A DNA stretch of 64,000 nucleotides. Origin: JAKAJA01 sp037440125. GTDB lineage: Bacteria; Acidobacteriota; UBA4820; DSQY01. The translations under genes and the position numbers were made by a program. Every line of letters begins with the position of its first letter. Positions within the stretch are counted from its first letter, which is position 1. Below, in pieces: positions 1 through 8,602 of this stretch. Location: positions 1-64,000 of the forward strand of contig JBBIUU010000002.1 of the NCBI GenBank assembly GCA_037440125.1, given 5' to 3'. The notes beneath the pieces were generated by a model. That model was not told the origin of the DNA. It made no database searches and saw nothing but the letters and a program-made list of their open reading frames with translations.

Positions 1-665
1 CTCAGGTACGCCCACACATCGCCCTGCGCCTTCGGCAGGGCCTGCTTGTCGAGCCGCATGGCGAAGAGGCTGCCCAGCACGGCGAGGAAGGATGCGGCGT
101 TGATGGCGAAGCAGGTGCCCTCGCCCCACCGCTGGACCACGAACCCCGCGACGGCGGGCCCCACGATGCGCGCGCCGTTGAAGATGGAGGAGTTGAGGGC
201 GATGGCGTTACCCACGTCCTCGCGACCCACCATGCGCACGAGGAACGCCTGGCGCCCCGTCATGTCGAAGGCGTTGACGGTGCCGAGGAGGGCGGCGAGG
301 ACCAGGATCTCCCAGACCTCGATCACGCCCATGAGCGTGAGCGCCGCGAGGAGGACCGACTGCAGGAAGAGCGCGGTCTGCGTGACGATGACGAGGCGGT
401 GCCGGTCGAACCGGTCTGCCGCGATGCCCCCCACGAGGCCGAGGACGAGCACGGGAGCGAACTGGCAGAAACCCACGAGCCCGAGGATCGCCGTGGACCC
501 GGTCATCCTCCAGACGAGCCAGCCCTGTGCCAGGCTCTGCATCCACGAGCCCACGAGAGACACGAGCTGCCCGAAGAAGAAGAGGCGGAAGTTGCGGTGC
601 CGGAGCGCCCTCAGCGTCCGCGAGGCGATGCCGTGGACTTCGGCCCCCGCGTCCTCGTGCTCCAT
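1..665 (-). CDS. MFS transporter, EntS-like (partial, C-terminus off window)
   Basis: N-terminal 221 codons of a major facilitator superfamily protein; the gene runs off the left edge. After a short acidic N-terminus the sequence shows RHRNFRLFFFGQLVSLVGSW, the usual opening of the MFS_3/enterobactin-exporter-like group. The MFS loop 2-3 signature follows (GGIAADRFDRHRLVI), and then further hydrophobic segments. The ATG lies 4 bp after the uppP stop, so the two genes are probably co-transcribed. Substrate cannot be inferred; the group contains siderophore and drug exporters. MFS identity is secure. Confidence 0.85.
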   Translation of the reverse strand, partial: MEHEDAGAEVHGIASRTLRALRHRNFRLFFFGQLVSLVGSWMQSLAQGWLVWRMTGSTAILGLVGFCQFAPVLVLGLVGGIAADRFDRHRLVIVTQTALFLQSVLLAALTLMGVIEVWEILVLAALLGTVNAFDMTGRQAFLVRMVGREDVGNAIALNSSIFNGARIVGPAVAGFVVQRWGEGTCFAINAASFLAVLGSLFAMRLDKQALPKAQGDVWAYL

Positions 666-669
666 CGCG

Positions 670-1470
670 TCAGAGGACCCCGTGCTTCAAGAGGGCCAGC
701 AGGATGCCTCCGACGCCCGCCACGACGCACCACGGGGCGAAGATGTGGGGCCCGTACCGGACCACCACCTTCCGCCAGAGCCAGAGTGCGAGGCAACCCA
801 CGGCGAAAGAGATGGCCGCGCCGAGGATGTCGTCCATGAGATGGGGGTTCTCGACCGAGAAAGCGTGGCGAGCTTCGAGGAGGAAGGCTCCGGCGATGGC
901 GGGGAGCGAGGCCAGGAAGGAGTACCTGAACGCGGTCTCCCGATCCAGCCCCAGGGCGAGGCCCGAGCTGATGCTGGAGCCCGAACGCGAGATGCCCGGG
1001 ATCACCGCGCAGCCCTGCGCGAGGCCCACGAGCGCCGCGTCGAGCCACGTGATCTGGTCGCGCGTCTTGGTGCCCTTGGGGAGGTACTTCGTGGCCCAGA
1101 GGTAGCACGCGGTGAAGAGGAGGATGCTACCCGCGATGCCGGGGGAGGTGACCATCTTCTTCGTGACGTGCTCGAGGGAGAGGCCCAGGACGCCCGTCAC
1201 GGCGGTGGTCACGGCGACCAGGCCGGCGAAGCGCCAGGCCGCCGCTTCGCGCTTCAGGAGACCCGCGGCGAGGTTCAGCAGGTCGCGCCAGAAGAAGACC
1301 ACAGTCGCCATGAGCGTGCCGAGGTGGAGGACGAGGAAGAACACGAGGGCGTCCTCCTCCTTGATGCCGCCCAGCGCCCCGAGGATCGTGAGGTGGGCGG
1401 AGGAGGAGACGGGGAAGAACTCGGCGAGGCCCTGCACGATCGCGAGCAGGATGGTCCAGGGAAGGGTCAA
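670..1470 (-). CDS. uppP: Undecaprenyl-diphosphatase UppP (BacA)
   Basis: Polytopic membrane phosphatase of 266 aa that dephosphorylates undecaprenyl pyrophosphate, recycling the lipid carrier of peptidoglycan synthesis. Both family motifs are visible: EFFPVSSSAHL near residue 17 (Glu-rich active-site loop), and IPGISRSGSS followed by GLDRETAFRYSFLASLPAIAG in the second half. The start is a TTG at 1470 preceded by AAGGAGG about 8 bases upstream. Length is normal for the family (about 265-275). It is followed directly by the MFS gene. Confidence 0.95.
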   Translation of the reverse strand: MTLPWTILLAIVQGLAEFFPVSSSAHLTILGALGGIKEEDALVFFLVLHLGTLMATVVFFWRDLLNLAAGLLKREAAAWRFAGLVAVTTAVTGVLGLSLEHVTKKMVTSPGIAGSILLFTACYLWATKYLPKGTKTRDQITWLDAALVGLAQGCAVIPGISRSGSSISSGLALGLDRETAFRYSFLASLPAIAGAFLLEARHAFSVENPHLMDDILGAAISFAVGCLALWLWRKVVVRYGPHIFAPWCVVAGVGGILLALLKHGVL

Positions 1471-1491
1471 GGGGTGGCCTCCTTGAGGTGA

Positions 1492-1690
1492 TCCAGTGAT
1501 CAGGTCATCAGGCGATCAGGTGAAAGAAGGGGGCCAGGTGGCCGCGAGGCCGGGTGACCGTGGTACTGCGAAACGGTCTTGCCCAGCGTGCTCCGTCGAG
1601 CGTACCCGGGCCATCTTCGGCCAGGACCTTCCGCCTTCCACCTTGTCTTGTTTCCGAATTCCGAATTCCGAAATCCGAATTCCGAATCTG
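1492..1690. repeat. Intergenic degenerate short repeats (GATCAGG-type and TTCCGAAT-type)
   Basis: The 221-bp spacer between uppP and the RNase J gene holds two short degenerate tandem arrays. One is a run of 'gatcagg'-like units at about 1493-1520. The other is a run of 8-mers related to TTCCGAAT at about 1651-1688, spaced 7-8 bp. No ORF or clear promoter is embedded. Similar but differently worded arrays occur in other spacers of this window (11.85-11.97, 13.30-13.34 and 25.32-25.36 kb). Confidence 0.6.
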
Positions 1691-1691
1691 C

Positions 1692-3341
1692 CTAAATCTC
1701 CATCACCACAGGGATGATGAGCGGGATGGAGGCCTCGTTGCGCTTGAGGGTCTTCTTGACGGTGGATTTCACCTTCGCCTTGAGGATGGTGCTGTCGCGG
1801 ATCTCCTGCTTGGGGAGGCTCCTGACCATGGCGACGAGGTCGCTCTTGACCTCCTCGATGGTCTCGCCGGCGCCCTCGAGCGCGGCGTAGCCCCGGCTGA
1901 TGATCTCGGGCTCCGACTCGAGGCGGCACTCCTGCGGGTTGATGACCACGATGGGCACCACGACGCCGTCGTTGGAGAGGTGGCGGCGGTCGCGGATGAC
2001 GACGCGGTCCACGGGGTCGTGGGCGTCGCCGTCGATGAGCCAGCTGCCCGTGGGCACCGAGGCCCGGCCCGCGAACTCGCCGCCCTCGAAGGCGATGGAC
2101 TCGCCGAGGTCGCAGACGACGACGTGGGCGTCGTCGTAGCCCATCTGCCGGGCGAGGGAGGCGTTGCCCTTGAGCTGCCTGAGCTCGCCGTGGATGGGGA
2201 CGTAGTACTTCGGCCGGACCCAGGAGGCCATCATCTTGATCTCCTCCTGTGCGGCGTGGCCCGACACGTGGACGCGCTCGTCGCGGGCCGTCACCACCTC
2301 CGCGCCCTTCCGGTAGACCTGGTTGATGACCCGCGCGACGCGCTTTTCGTTGCCGGGGATGATCCGGGCGGAGTGGATGAGGAGGTCGCCCTCCTCGAAC
2401 CCGAAGGCCTTGCTCTCGTCGAAGGCCACGCGGCTGAGCGCAGCCTGCGGCTCGGCCTGGCTGCCCGCGCAGAGGACGATGACGTCCTCGGAGGCGTAGC
2501 GCTCCACGTCGTCGCTGGCGATGAGGACGCCCGCGGGAACCTTGAGGTAGCCCACCTCCTCCGCCACCCGCGTGTTCTGGACGAGGGAGCGTCCGTAGAG
2601 CGCCACCTTCTTCCCGTACTTCGCCGCGAGGTCCAGGATGGCCTGGATGCGCATGAGGTTCGTGGAGAAGAGCGTGACGACGAGCTTGCCCGACTCCTGG
2701 CCGGCGATACGGCGCTCGAAGGATTCGCGGACGCGGATCTCCGAGCCCACCATGCCCTCCACCTCGACGTTGGTGCTGTCGATGAGCATGGCGAGCACGC
2801 CTTCCCGGCCGAGCTCCTGGAGGCGGTCGTAGTGAGTCAGGCGGTGGTCGAGGGGCGTCTGGTCGAGCTTGAAGTCCCCCGTGTGCAGAAGCAGGCCCTC
2901 GGGCGTCCGGAGGGCGAGGGCCATGGCGTCGGGGATGGAGTGCGTGACAGGGATGCCCTCGACCGCGAAGGGCCCCACGGGGAGGGACTTCCCGGGCTCG
3001 AGGACGGTCCGCGAAGGGACCTCCACGCCCATCTCGGCGAGCTTCCGGTTGAGGAGGCCCAGGGTGAGGGGCGAGGCGAAAACGGGCATGGGGAGGCGCT
3101 TGAGGAGGAAGGGCGCCGCCCCGATGTGGTCCTCGTGGCCGTGGGTCAGGACGAGCCCCACCGCCTTCTCGGAGTTCTCGAGCACGTACGTCAGGTCGGG
3201 GATGACGAGGTCGATGCCGGGGATGTCGGTCTCGGGGAACATGCTCCCGCAGTCCACGACGAGGAGGGCCCCGTCGGTCTCCAGGACGGTCATGTTCTTG
3301 CCGAAGTCGCCCAGCCCCCCGAGGAAGGAGACCCTGATCAC
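1692..3341 (-). CDS. rnj: Ribonuclease J (metallo-beta-lactamase RNase)
   Basis: Protein of 549 aa, the normal size for RNase J, a dual endo-/5'-3' exoribonuclease for mRNA decay and rRNA maturation. Seen: the metallo-beta-lactamase motif HGHEDHIG near residue 69, MFPETDIPGIDLVIPD typical of RNase J, the beta-CASP region with a PIHGEL motif (MASWVRPKYYVPIHGEL) and a C-terminal domain. The start is GTG at 3341, whose GTGA overlaps the stop of the upstream DUF4388 gene; a longer in-frame extension exists but is out-of-frame coding for that neighbour. Translational coupling with the DUF4388 gene is likely. Confidence 0.93.
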   Translation of the reverse strand: MIRVSFLGGLGDFGKNMTVLETDGALLVVDCGSMFPETDIPGIDLVIPDLTYVLENSEKAVGLVLTHGHEDHIGAAPFLLKRLPMPVFASPLTLGLLNRKLAEMGVEVPSRTVLEPGKSLPVGPFAVEGIPVTHSIPDAMALALRTPEGLLLHTGDFKLDQTPLDHRLTHYDRLQELGREGVLAMLIDSTNVEVEGMVGSEIRVRESFERRIAGQESGKLVVTLFSTNLMRIQAILDLAAKYGKKVALYGRSLVQNTRVAEEVGYLKVPAGVLIASDDVERYASEDVIVLCAGSQAEPQAALSRVAFDESKAFGFEEGDLLIHSARIIPGNEKRVARVINQVYRKGAEVVTARDERVHVSGHAAQEEIKMMASWVRPKYYVPIHGELRQLKGNASLARQMGYDDAHVVVCDLGESIAFEGGEFAGRASVPTGSWLIDGDAHDPVDRVVIRDRRHLSNDGVVVPIVVINPQECRLESEPEIISRGYAALEGAGETIEEVKSDLVAMVRSLPKQEIRDSTILKAKVKSTVKKTLKRNEASIPLIIPVVMEI

Positions 3342-4102
3342 GGGTTGGCCCCCTTGGTGCCGCCCGAGGCCACGATCTTGATGGAGGTTTCCTTCTTCCG
3401 GAGCAGGCCCAGGGTGTAGAGGGCGTAGAGGCTCTTCACGGCCTTGCTCGAGTCGCCCGGGAAGAGCTGGAGGATGGCGAGGAAGTTCCGCTCCCCGTCG
3501 ACGAGGCGCAGGACCTGGCGGTCCTCCGCGCTGAGGGGAAGGGTGGGGAGGAGCGCCAAGGCGTTGTCCGTGGGCTCGAAGATCTCCTCCTTGCGCCCCA
3601 GCCACTTGACGATGCGCTTGGGGTCCTCGATGGCGTGGATCCCCAGGAGGATGACCTGGCGCGTGTCGAGGTTGAGCTTGATGATCTCGTCGTCCTTGAA
3701 CTTGCCCACGGCGAAGGTCACGTTTCCATCGGTCCAGTTGAAGAGGGACCAGACGATGGCCGTGACCTGGTCCTTCACGGCCTGCAGAAGCTCCGGAGGC
3801 CTGAGCGCACCGATCTCCACGAGCGCCGCGCCCTGCCGCTTCCCGGTGGAGCGCATGATCTCCACGGAGCTGTCGTACTGGGCGGGGCTGATGCGGCCGG
3901 AGAAGCGCAGGAACTCGCCCAGGCGGTCGTTGTCGAAGGTGGAGGAGGCGAAGATGACGTTGCCGCCCGAGAGGAAGATCTCCTTGGAACCCAGGGTGGA
4001 GGACGCCGTGAGCACACCGGGGACCCGGTAGTAGTTGATTTTCTGCAGGATCTCCGGCAGCGGGTTGTCGGCCAGCTGCCCCTTGAAGATGTAGTCCGGC
4101 AT
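3338..4102 (-). CDS. DUF4388 (PATAN-like) protein
   Basis: 254-aa soluble protein. The N-terminal DUF4388 domain (about residues 1-120) is recognisable by FKGQLADNPLPEILQKINYY, then ASSTLGSKEIFLSGGNVIFA. These proteins are common in Acidobacteria and Deltaproteobacteria signalling and are related to the PATAN domains of response regulators. The C-terminal part (SAEDRQVLRLVDGERNFLAILQ) resembles the winged-helix-like tail often found with DUF4388. No catalytic residues are recognised. It overlaps the RNase J start by 4 bp and has a good divergent promoter (4123-4152). Function unknown; probably a signalling adaptor. Confidence 0.8.
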   Translation of the reverse strand: MPDYIFKGQLADNPLPEILQKINYYRVPGVLTASSTLGSKEIFLSGGNVIFASSTFDNDRLGEFLRFSGRISPAQYDSSVEIMRSTGKRQGAALVEIGALRPPELLQAVKDQVTAIVWSLFNWTDGNVTFAVGKFKDDEIIKLNLDTRQVILLGIHAIEDPKRIVKWLGRKEEIFEPTDNALALLPTLPLSAEDRQVLRLVDGERNFLAILQLFPGDSSKAVKSLYALYTLGLLRKKETSIKIVASGGTKGANP

Positions 4103-4122
4103 GCGGCTCCCTAAGGTCTGCT

Positions 4123-4152
4123 AGTATACCTTTCCCCGCAGGCAGTTTCCAA
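4123..4152 (-). promoter_or_regulatory. Sigma70-type promoter for the DUF4388-RNase J operon
   Basis: Reading leftwards, TTGGAA (4152-4147), an 18-bp spacer and TATACT (4128-4123). The start codon at 4102 lies about 20 bases beyond the -10 box. Confidence 0.6.
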
Positions 4153-4237
4153 GGTGCTCCGGGGAGGCGCCCGGGGATCGGGCGCCCCTTCCCGGTGGCC
4201 CGGCGCTGGGCTAAGATGGGGTGGGGGAGGAGGCCGC

Positions 4238-4411
4238 ATGCCCATAGACAAGGAGCTCCTGGACATCCTGGCGTGCCCCGTGTGCCGGGAGCCGTTCCAG
4301 TACCGCGAGAAGGAGGGGAAGGAGCAGCTCGTCTGCACGGGCTGCAGGCGTGTCTTCCCCATCGAGGACGGCATCCCCGTCCTCCTGCCCAACGCGGGAA
4401 CCGTCGAGTAG
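4238..4411 (+). CDS. Trm112 family zinc-ribbon protein
   Basis: 57-aa protein beginning MPIDKELLDILACPVC. It has the two CxxC pairs of a zinc ribbon (CPVC near residue 13, CTGC near residue 37) and ends in FPIEDGIPVLLP, the hallmark of the UPF0434/Trm112 family (YcaR-like). Eukaryotic Trm112 activates methyltransferases; the bacterial role is not settled. The ATG at 4238 follows GGGGGAGGAGG; an in-frame upstream extension to 4154 is GC-rich and unlike the family. It lies 69 bp before the DUF3857 gene. Confidence 0.9.
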   Translation: MPIDKELLDILACPVCREPFQYREKEGKEQLVCTGCRRVFPIEDGIPVLLPNAGTVE

Positions 4412-4480
4412 GAGACGATGCGGCCGGAGCATCCTCCGGCCGTCACGCTTCGAGAACTCCACACCACCAGGGGAGGGAGC

Positions 4481-6475
4481 ATGAAACACAGCTTGAGGAC
4501 CCTTGCGCTCGCGGCGTTCGCCGCGGCGTGCCTCACCACCATGCCGTGGGCCCAGGCGGCCGCCCAGAAGCCGGCGCCACCCGGCGGCGCGCCCGAAGCG
4601 CTCAAGGGCGTCACGGCGGAGAAGTACCCCGACGCCGACGCCGTCATCGTGAACGAGGACGTCCGCGTGGACGTGGAGGCCTCGGGCCTGAGCCACGTCA
4701 ACAAGACCCAGCTCGTGAAGGTGCTCACGGAGAAGGGCGCCGCCGAGTACGCCACCGTGCGCTTCGATTACGATCCGGCCTCCTCCTTCGCCGAGGTGAA
4801 GGGGATGACGGTCTTCCGGGCCGACGGCGCGGTGGAGCCCATCGCGCCGACGAACGTCTACGACCTGCCCCAGCCCCAGGAGATGATCTACTGGGGCCCC
4901 CGGATGAAGGTCGTCTCCGTGCCCAAGCTCGACCCGGGCGACGCCGTGGAGGTGAGGACCTACTCCAAGGGCTTCGTCATCGCCTACCTCGCCGACGGCT
5001 CGCAGGACGAGAAGTACATCCCGCCCATGAGGGGCCACTACTACGACGTGGTCCTCTTCCAGGGCGACCTGCCCATCGTGAAGAAGAGCTACACGATCGT
5101 CCTGCCGAAGGACAAGCCCCTGCGGGCGGAGGTCTTCCACGGCGAGCTGGGCTCCATGGTCTCCTTCGACGACACCTCCATCACCTACAAGTGGTGGAAG
5201 GAGAACGCGCCGGCCCTGGAGGAGGAGCCCCGCATGGTCGAGCCGAGCGACGTGGCCACCAAGCTGGTCCTCGCCACGGTCCAGTCCTGGCCCGAAAAGT
5301 CCCGATGGTTCTACCACGTCAACGAGGACGCGAACACCTTCGCCTACACCGACGAGATCAAGGCCAAGGCGGCCGAGATCACCCAGGGCCTGACCACCGA
5401 CGACGACAAGCGCCAGGCGCTCCTCGCGTGGGTTTCGCGGCAGATCCGTTACAGCGGCATCAGCATGGGCAAGGGCGAGGGTTACACGCTGCACCCCGGC
5501 ACCATGGACTTCGACGACCGCGCGGGCGTCTGCAAGGACATCGCGGGCATGCTCATCACCATGTTCCGCGCGGCCGGCTACACGAACACCTACCCCGCCA
5601 TGACCATGGCCGGCGCGAAGGTGGAGAACCTCCCCGCGGACCAGTTCAACCACTGCGTCGTGGCGACGGAGATCGCGCCGGGCCAGTACAAGCTCTATGA
5701 CCCGACCTGGTGCCCCTTCAGCCCCGAGATCTGGTCGAGCGCCGAGAAGCCGCAGAACTACGTCATCGGCAGCCCGCGCGGCGAGGAGCTCATGGAGACC
5801 CCGCCGGCGCCCGCCTCGGACAACTTCATCAAGCTCGTCTCCGATTCGGCGATCGCCGAGAACGGCGATCTGACGGGATCCTTCACGCTCACGGGCGGCG
5901 CCTACAGCGAGACGAACCTCCGCTGGACGCTGGTGAACTCGCCGGCCTACTCGGTGCGCGGCACCCTCGAGCAGTGGCTCACGGCGCTCTCGCCGAGGGC
6001 CGAGCTCCTCTCCTACGACTCCACGGACCCGGTGAACATCAAGGTGCCGCTCAAGGTCGTCCTGAAGTTCCGCGTGCCCGGCTACGCCATGCCCTACGGC
6101 AAGGAGATGGCCCTCACGCCGCCCGCCGCCAAGAACATCCTCTCGAATCGCCGCCTCACCGATTTCATTGCGGCCATCGGCGGCAAGGACCGCAAGTACG
6201 ACATCTTCCTGCGCGCCACGCGGGAGTTCCTTTTCCAGGAGACGCTCCGAGTGCCCCAGGGCTACCGACTCGTGAAGGCCCCCGAGGCCAAGGCCGTGGA
6301 GGGAGCCGCCGCCGACTGGAGCGGCAAGCTCGACATGAAGGACGGCGCCCTCGTCCTGAGCGAGCGCCTCGCCATCAAAGAGAAGATCGTCCCCGCCGCG
6401 CACTACGCGAACCTGAAGGACGCGGTGGATTCCATGAAGCGCTACGGCACGGCCCTGACCGTGCTGTCGAAGTGA
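4481..6475 (+). CDS. Secreted DUF3857 / transglutaminase-like protein, catalytic triad intact
   Basis: 664 aa starting at an ATG after GGGAGGG, with a Sec signal peptide (about residues 1-29, ending AQAAAQ). The N-terminal half is a DUF3857 beta-rich domain (KYPDADAVIVNEDVRVDVE). The central transglutaminase-like core retains Cys351 (AGVCKDIAGML), His391 (FNHCVV) and Asp407 (YDPTW). A C-terminal beta-rich domain follows. Such proteins are common in Bacteroidetes and Acidobacteria; whether they are proteases, cross-linkers or ligand binders is unknown. The downstream gene is a paralogue of similar architecture, 10 bp away, so the two form a pair. Confidence 0.85.
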   Translation: MKHSLRTLALAAFAAACLTTMPWAQAAAQKPAPPGGAPEALKGVTAEKYPDADAVIVNEDVRVDVEASGLSHVNKTQLVKVLTEKGAAEYATVRFDYDPASSFAEVKGMTVFRADGAVEPIAPTNVYDLPQPQEMIYWGPRMKVVSVPKLDPGDAVEVRTYSKGFVIAYLADGSQDEKYIPPMRGHYYDVVLFQGDLPIVKKSYTIVLPKDKPLRAEVFHGELGSMVSFDDTSITYKWWKENAPALEEEPRMVEPSDVATKLVLATVQSWPEKSRWFYHVNEDANTFAYTDEIKAKAAEITQGLTTDDDKRQALLAWVSRQIRYSGISMGKGEGYTLHPGTMDFDDRAGVCKDIAGMLITMFRAAGYTNTYPAMTMAGAKVENLPADQFNHCVVATEIAPGQYKLYDPTWCPFSPEIWSSAEKPQNYVIGSPRGEELMETPPAPASDNFIKLVSDSAIAENGDLTGSFTLTGGAYSETNLRWTLVNSPAYSVRGTLEQWLTALSPRAELLSYDSTDPVNIKVPLKVVLKFRVPGYAMPYGKEMALTPPAAKNILSNRRLTDFIAAIGGKDRKYDIFLRATREFLFQETLRVPQGYRLVKAPEAKAVEGAAADWSGKLDMKDGALVLSERLAIKEKIVPAAHYANLKDAVDSMKRYGTALTVLSK

Positions 6476-6485
6476 GGGTGACGCC

Positions 6486-8363
6486 ATGAAAGCCGCCAAG
6501 ATCCTCTTCGCCGCCGCCCTCCTGTCCCTCGCCTCCCTGGCCGTCTCGGCCGCCCTGCCCTCCCAGTATGCGGGGACGCCCACGGCCAAGGACTACCCCG
6601 GAGCCGACGCCCTCACGCTCAGCGAGAGCCGGCATTTCACCTTGGGCGCCGACGGGCGCGTCACCGAGCACGTCCTCATCGTCCAGAAGATCCTGACCTA
6701 CCAGGGCATGGACGAGATCGGCGATCCCAAGATCGCCTTCAACAAGGACAACCAGACCCTCACCGTGAACCTCTGCCGCACCCACACGCCCGAGGGCAAG
6801 ACCGTCGACGCGAAGGCCAACTCCTTCAACGAGATGACGCCCTACGAGCTGGAGAAAGCCCCGGCCTACACGGGCTGGCGCGAGATGGTCTGCACCAAAG
6901 TCGGCCTCGACGTGAACGCCGTGGTGGAGTTCGAGTACACCATCGCCGACACGAAGGCCTGGCGGCCCTTCCTCGAGGGCGTGGTGATGCTCGAGGGCGT
7001 CTTCCCGGCCTTGTCCCGGGAGGTCGCGGTGACCGTTCCCGCGGGCAAGGAGGTGAAGGCCAAGCTCCTCAACATCCAGGGACAGCCCGCGACCTCCAAC
7101 GACGGCGGGGCCGTCACGACCACCTGGACCTTCAAGAACTTGCCGCTCGTGGGTCGCGTCGCCGTCTCCGCCATGGACGAGGCCTTCGCGCCCATGCTCG
7201 TGTTCACCACGGCCCCGGGCTGGAAGGCCCACGCCGACCGCGTCGCGGCGCTCGTGCAGAAAGCCATCGAGACCACGTCGCCCGCGTTGGACAAGAAGAC
7301 CGACGAGCTCCTCAAGGGGCTCCAGGACCCCTTCGAGAAAACCTCCAAGCTCCAGAGCTACGTCGCCCAGTACATCAACGGCGTGGATTGGCCGCTGGCG
7401 TGCTTCGAGTTCGAGCCGCGCGCCGCGGCCGAGGTCTACGAGAGCGGCTACGGTCACGGCCTGGACAAAGCCGTGCTCCTCTGCGCCATGCTCAAGCGGG
7501 CGGGGATCTCCGCCGCCATCGCCGCGGGGCGCCGCCTCCCCGAGGGGGCCGAGGACCCCACCACGGTGCCGTGCATGGCCCTCTTCAACCGGACCGTCAT
7601 CCACTCCAAGCCCGCGAACGCTACCCTGTGGCTCGACCCCATGGCGCCACTCTCCGAGAGCTCCCAGCGGAACCTCTGCGGCATGAAGGGCCTGCCGCTC
7701 CTGCCCGGGATGGACGAGATCCACACCTTGCCGCCCGTGGACGCCCCCGACCAGCTCTTCGTCAACGCGGAGGCGACCCTCTCGGCGGACCTCTCCCTCG
7801 AGGGCTCGGCGACGATCTCCCTCAGCGGCGCCTACAGCCCGTACTACAAGCTGCAGGGTTCGAAGGACGACCAGAAGGCGGCTCTCGCCAAGGCGATCGG
7901 GGCGGTCCTGCCCGGCGCGACGGTCGGGGAGTTCAGCGTCGTGCGGATGGAGCCCGGCGCCACGGTCTTCCAGGCGTCGTTCAAGGCTCCGGCTCCGGAA
8001 AAGGGCACCGTCAAGGCGCTCAGGACGGGCCTGCCCGACGGTTCGCTCCTGAGCAACGTCCGGGGCATCTGGCTCCAGGTGCGCTCCCTGCCGCTGGTGC
8101 TTCCCCACGGCGGCAGCGAGAAGGTCACCCTCAGGCTCAAGCTCGCCGACGGCCAGAAGGCCGGCTACCTCCCGACGGCGCTCGCCAAGGACGTCGCCGC
8201 GGGCTCCTTCCGCCAGACGTGGGCCGCCAAGGACGGGGCCCTAGACCTCACGATGGAGGTCTCCGTGCCCAAGGCGGTGGTCGCGGCCAAGGATTACCCC
8301 GGTCTGCGGGACCTGGCGGGACTGGCCAACGCCCAGGCCTCCAGGACCGTCATTCTGGAGTAG
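6486..8363 (+). CDS. Secreted DUF3857 / transglutaminase-like paralogue lacking the catalytic Cys
   Basis: 625-aa paralogue of the preceding gene with a signal peptide (residues about 1-22) and a DUF3857-like N-terminal domain (KDYPGADALTLSESRHF). The transglutaminase-like segment reads SGYGHGLDKAVLLCAMLKRA. The family usually has GxCKDKAxLL here, so Gly325 sits where the nucleophilic Cys should be. The usual FNH is FNR, while the WLDP acidic motif survives. I infer a non-catalytic pseudo-transglutaminase, perhaps a binding partner of the first protein. Spacing of 10 bp indicates one operon. Confidence 0.8.
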   Translation: MKAAKILFAAALLSLASLAVSAALPSQYAGTPTAKDYPGADALTLSESRHFTLGADGRVTEHVLIVQKILTYQGMDEIGDPKIAFNKDNQTLTVNLCRTHTPEGKTVDAKANSFNEMTPYELEKAPAYTGWREMVCTKVGLDVNAVVEFEYTIADTKAWRPFLEGVVMLEGVFPALSREVAVTVPAGKEVKAKLLNIQGQPATSNDGGAVTTTWTFKNLPLVGRVAVSAMDEAFAPMLVFTTAPGWKAHADRVAALVQKAIETTSPALDKKTDELLKGLQDPFEKTSKLQSYVAQYINGVDWPLACFEFEPRAAAEVYESGYGHGLDKAVLLCAMLKRAGISAAIAAGRRLPEGAEDPTTVPCMALFNRTVIHSKPANATLWLDPMAPLSESSQRNLCGMKGLPLLPGMDEIHTLPPVDAPDQLFVNAEATLSADLSLEGSATISLSGAYSPYYKLQGSKDDQKAALAKAIGAVLPGATVGEFSVVRMEPGATVFQASFKAPAPEKGTVKALRTGLPDGSLLSNVRGIWLQVRSLPLVLPHGGSEKVTLRLKLADGQKAGYLPTALAKDVAAGSFRQTWAAKDGALDLTMEVSVPKAVVAAKDYPGLRDLAGLANAQASRTVILE

Positions 8364-8376
8364 ATTTCGCTCCCCT

Positions 8377-8414
8377 CGCCCCCGGAGGGCCGCGGCGCGG
8401 CGCCTCCGGGGGCG
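8377..8414 (+). terminator. GC-rich inverted repeat after the DUF3857 pair
   Basis: A 12-bp perfect inverted repeat (arms 8377-8388 and 8403-8414, loop about 14 bases) lies 13 bases after the stop codon. There is no T-tract, so it may be a weak or Rho-assisted terminator, or an mRNA 3'-end stabiliser. Confidence 0.45.
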
Positions 8415-8476
8415 CACCACGCCTCCCACAGAAACGAGGACGGTGGTGTCTCCGGCGGCGGAGGGCAGGGGAGGGC

Positions 8477-8506
8477 TTTCGCTCGCGTCCGCCGGGTTCG
8501 TATAAT
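8477..8506 (+). promoter_or_regulatory. Candidate promoter for the MBOAT gene
   Basis: A consensus -10 TATAAT at 8501-8506 with a poor -35 (TTTCGC, 8477-8482) at 18-bp spacing. It lies about 95 bases before the MBOAT start in an otherwise gene-free 239-bp spacer. Confidence 0.45.
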
Positions 8507-8602
8507 GCGCACTTCGGGTCGGAGGGGCATGTGCTCAGGAGCGGACTTTGCGAAGCAGACGCCGGACTCTCGAGGCGGTGACGGCCGCGACCCCGGGGGC
8601 GC

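Noticed and set aside
46..1491. A 481-codon plus-strand frame covering MFS and uppP
   Set aside because: Antisense shadow; the minus strand carries two clear membrane-protein genes with family motifs.
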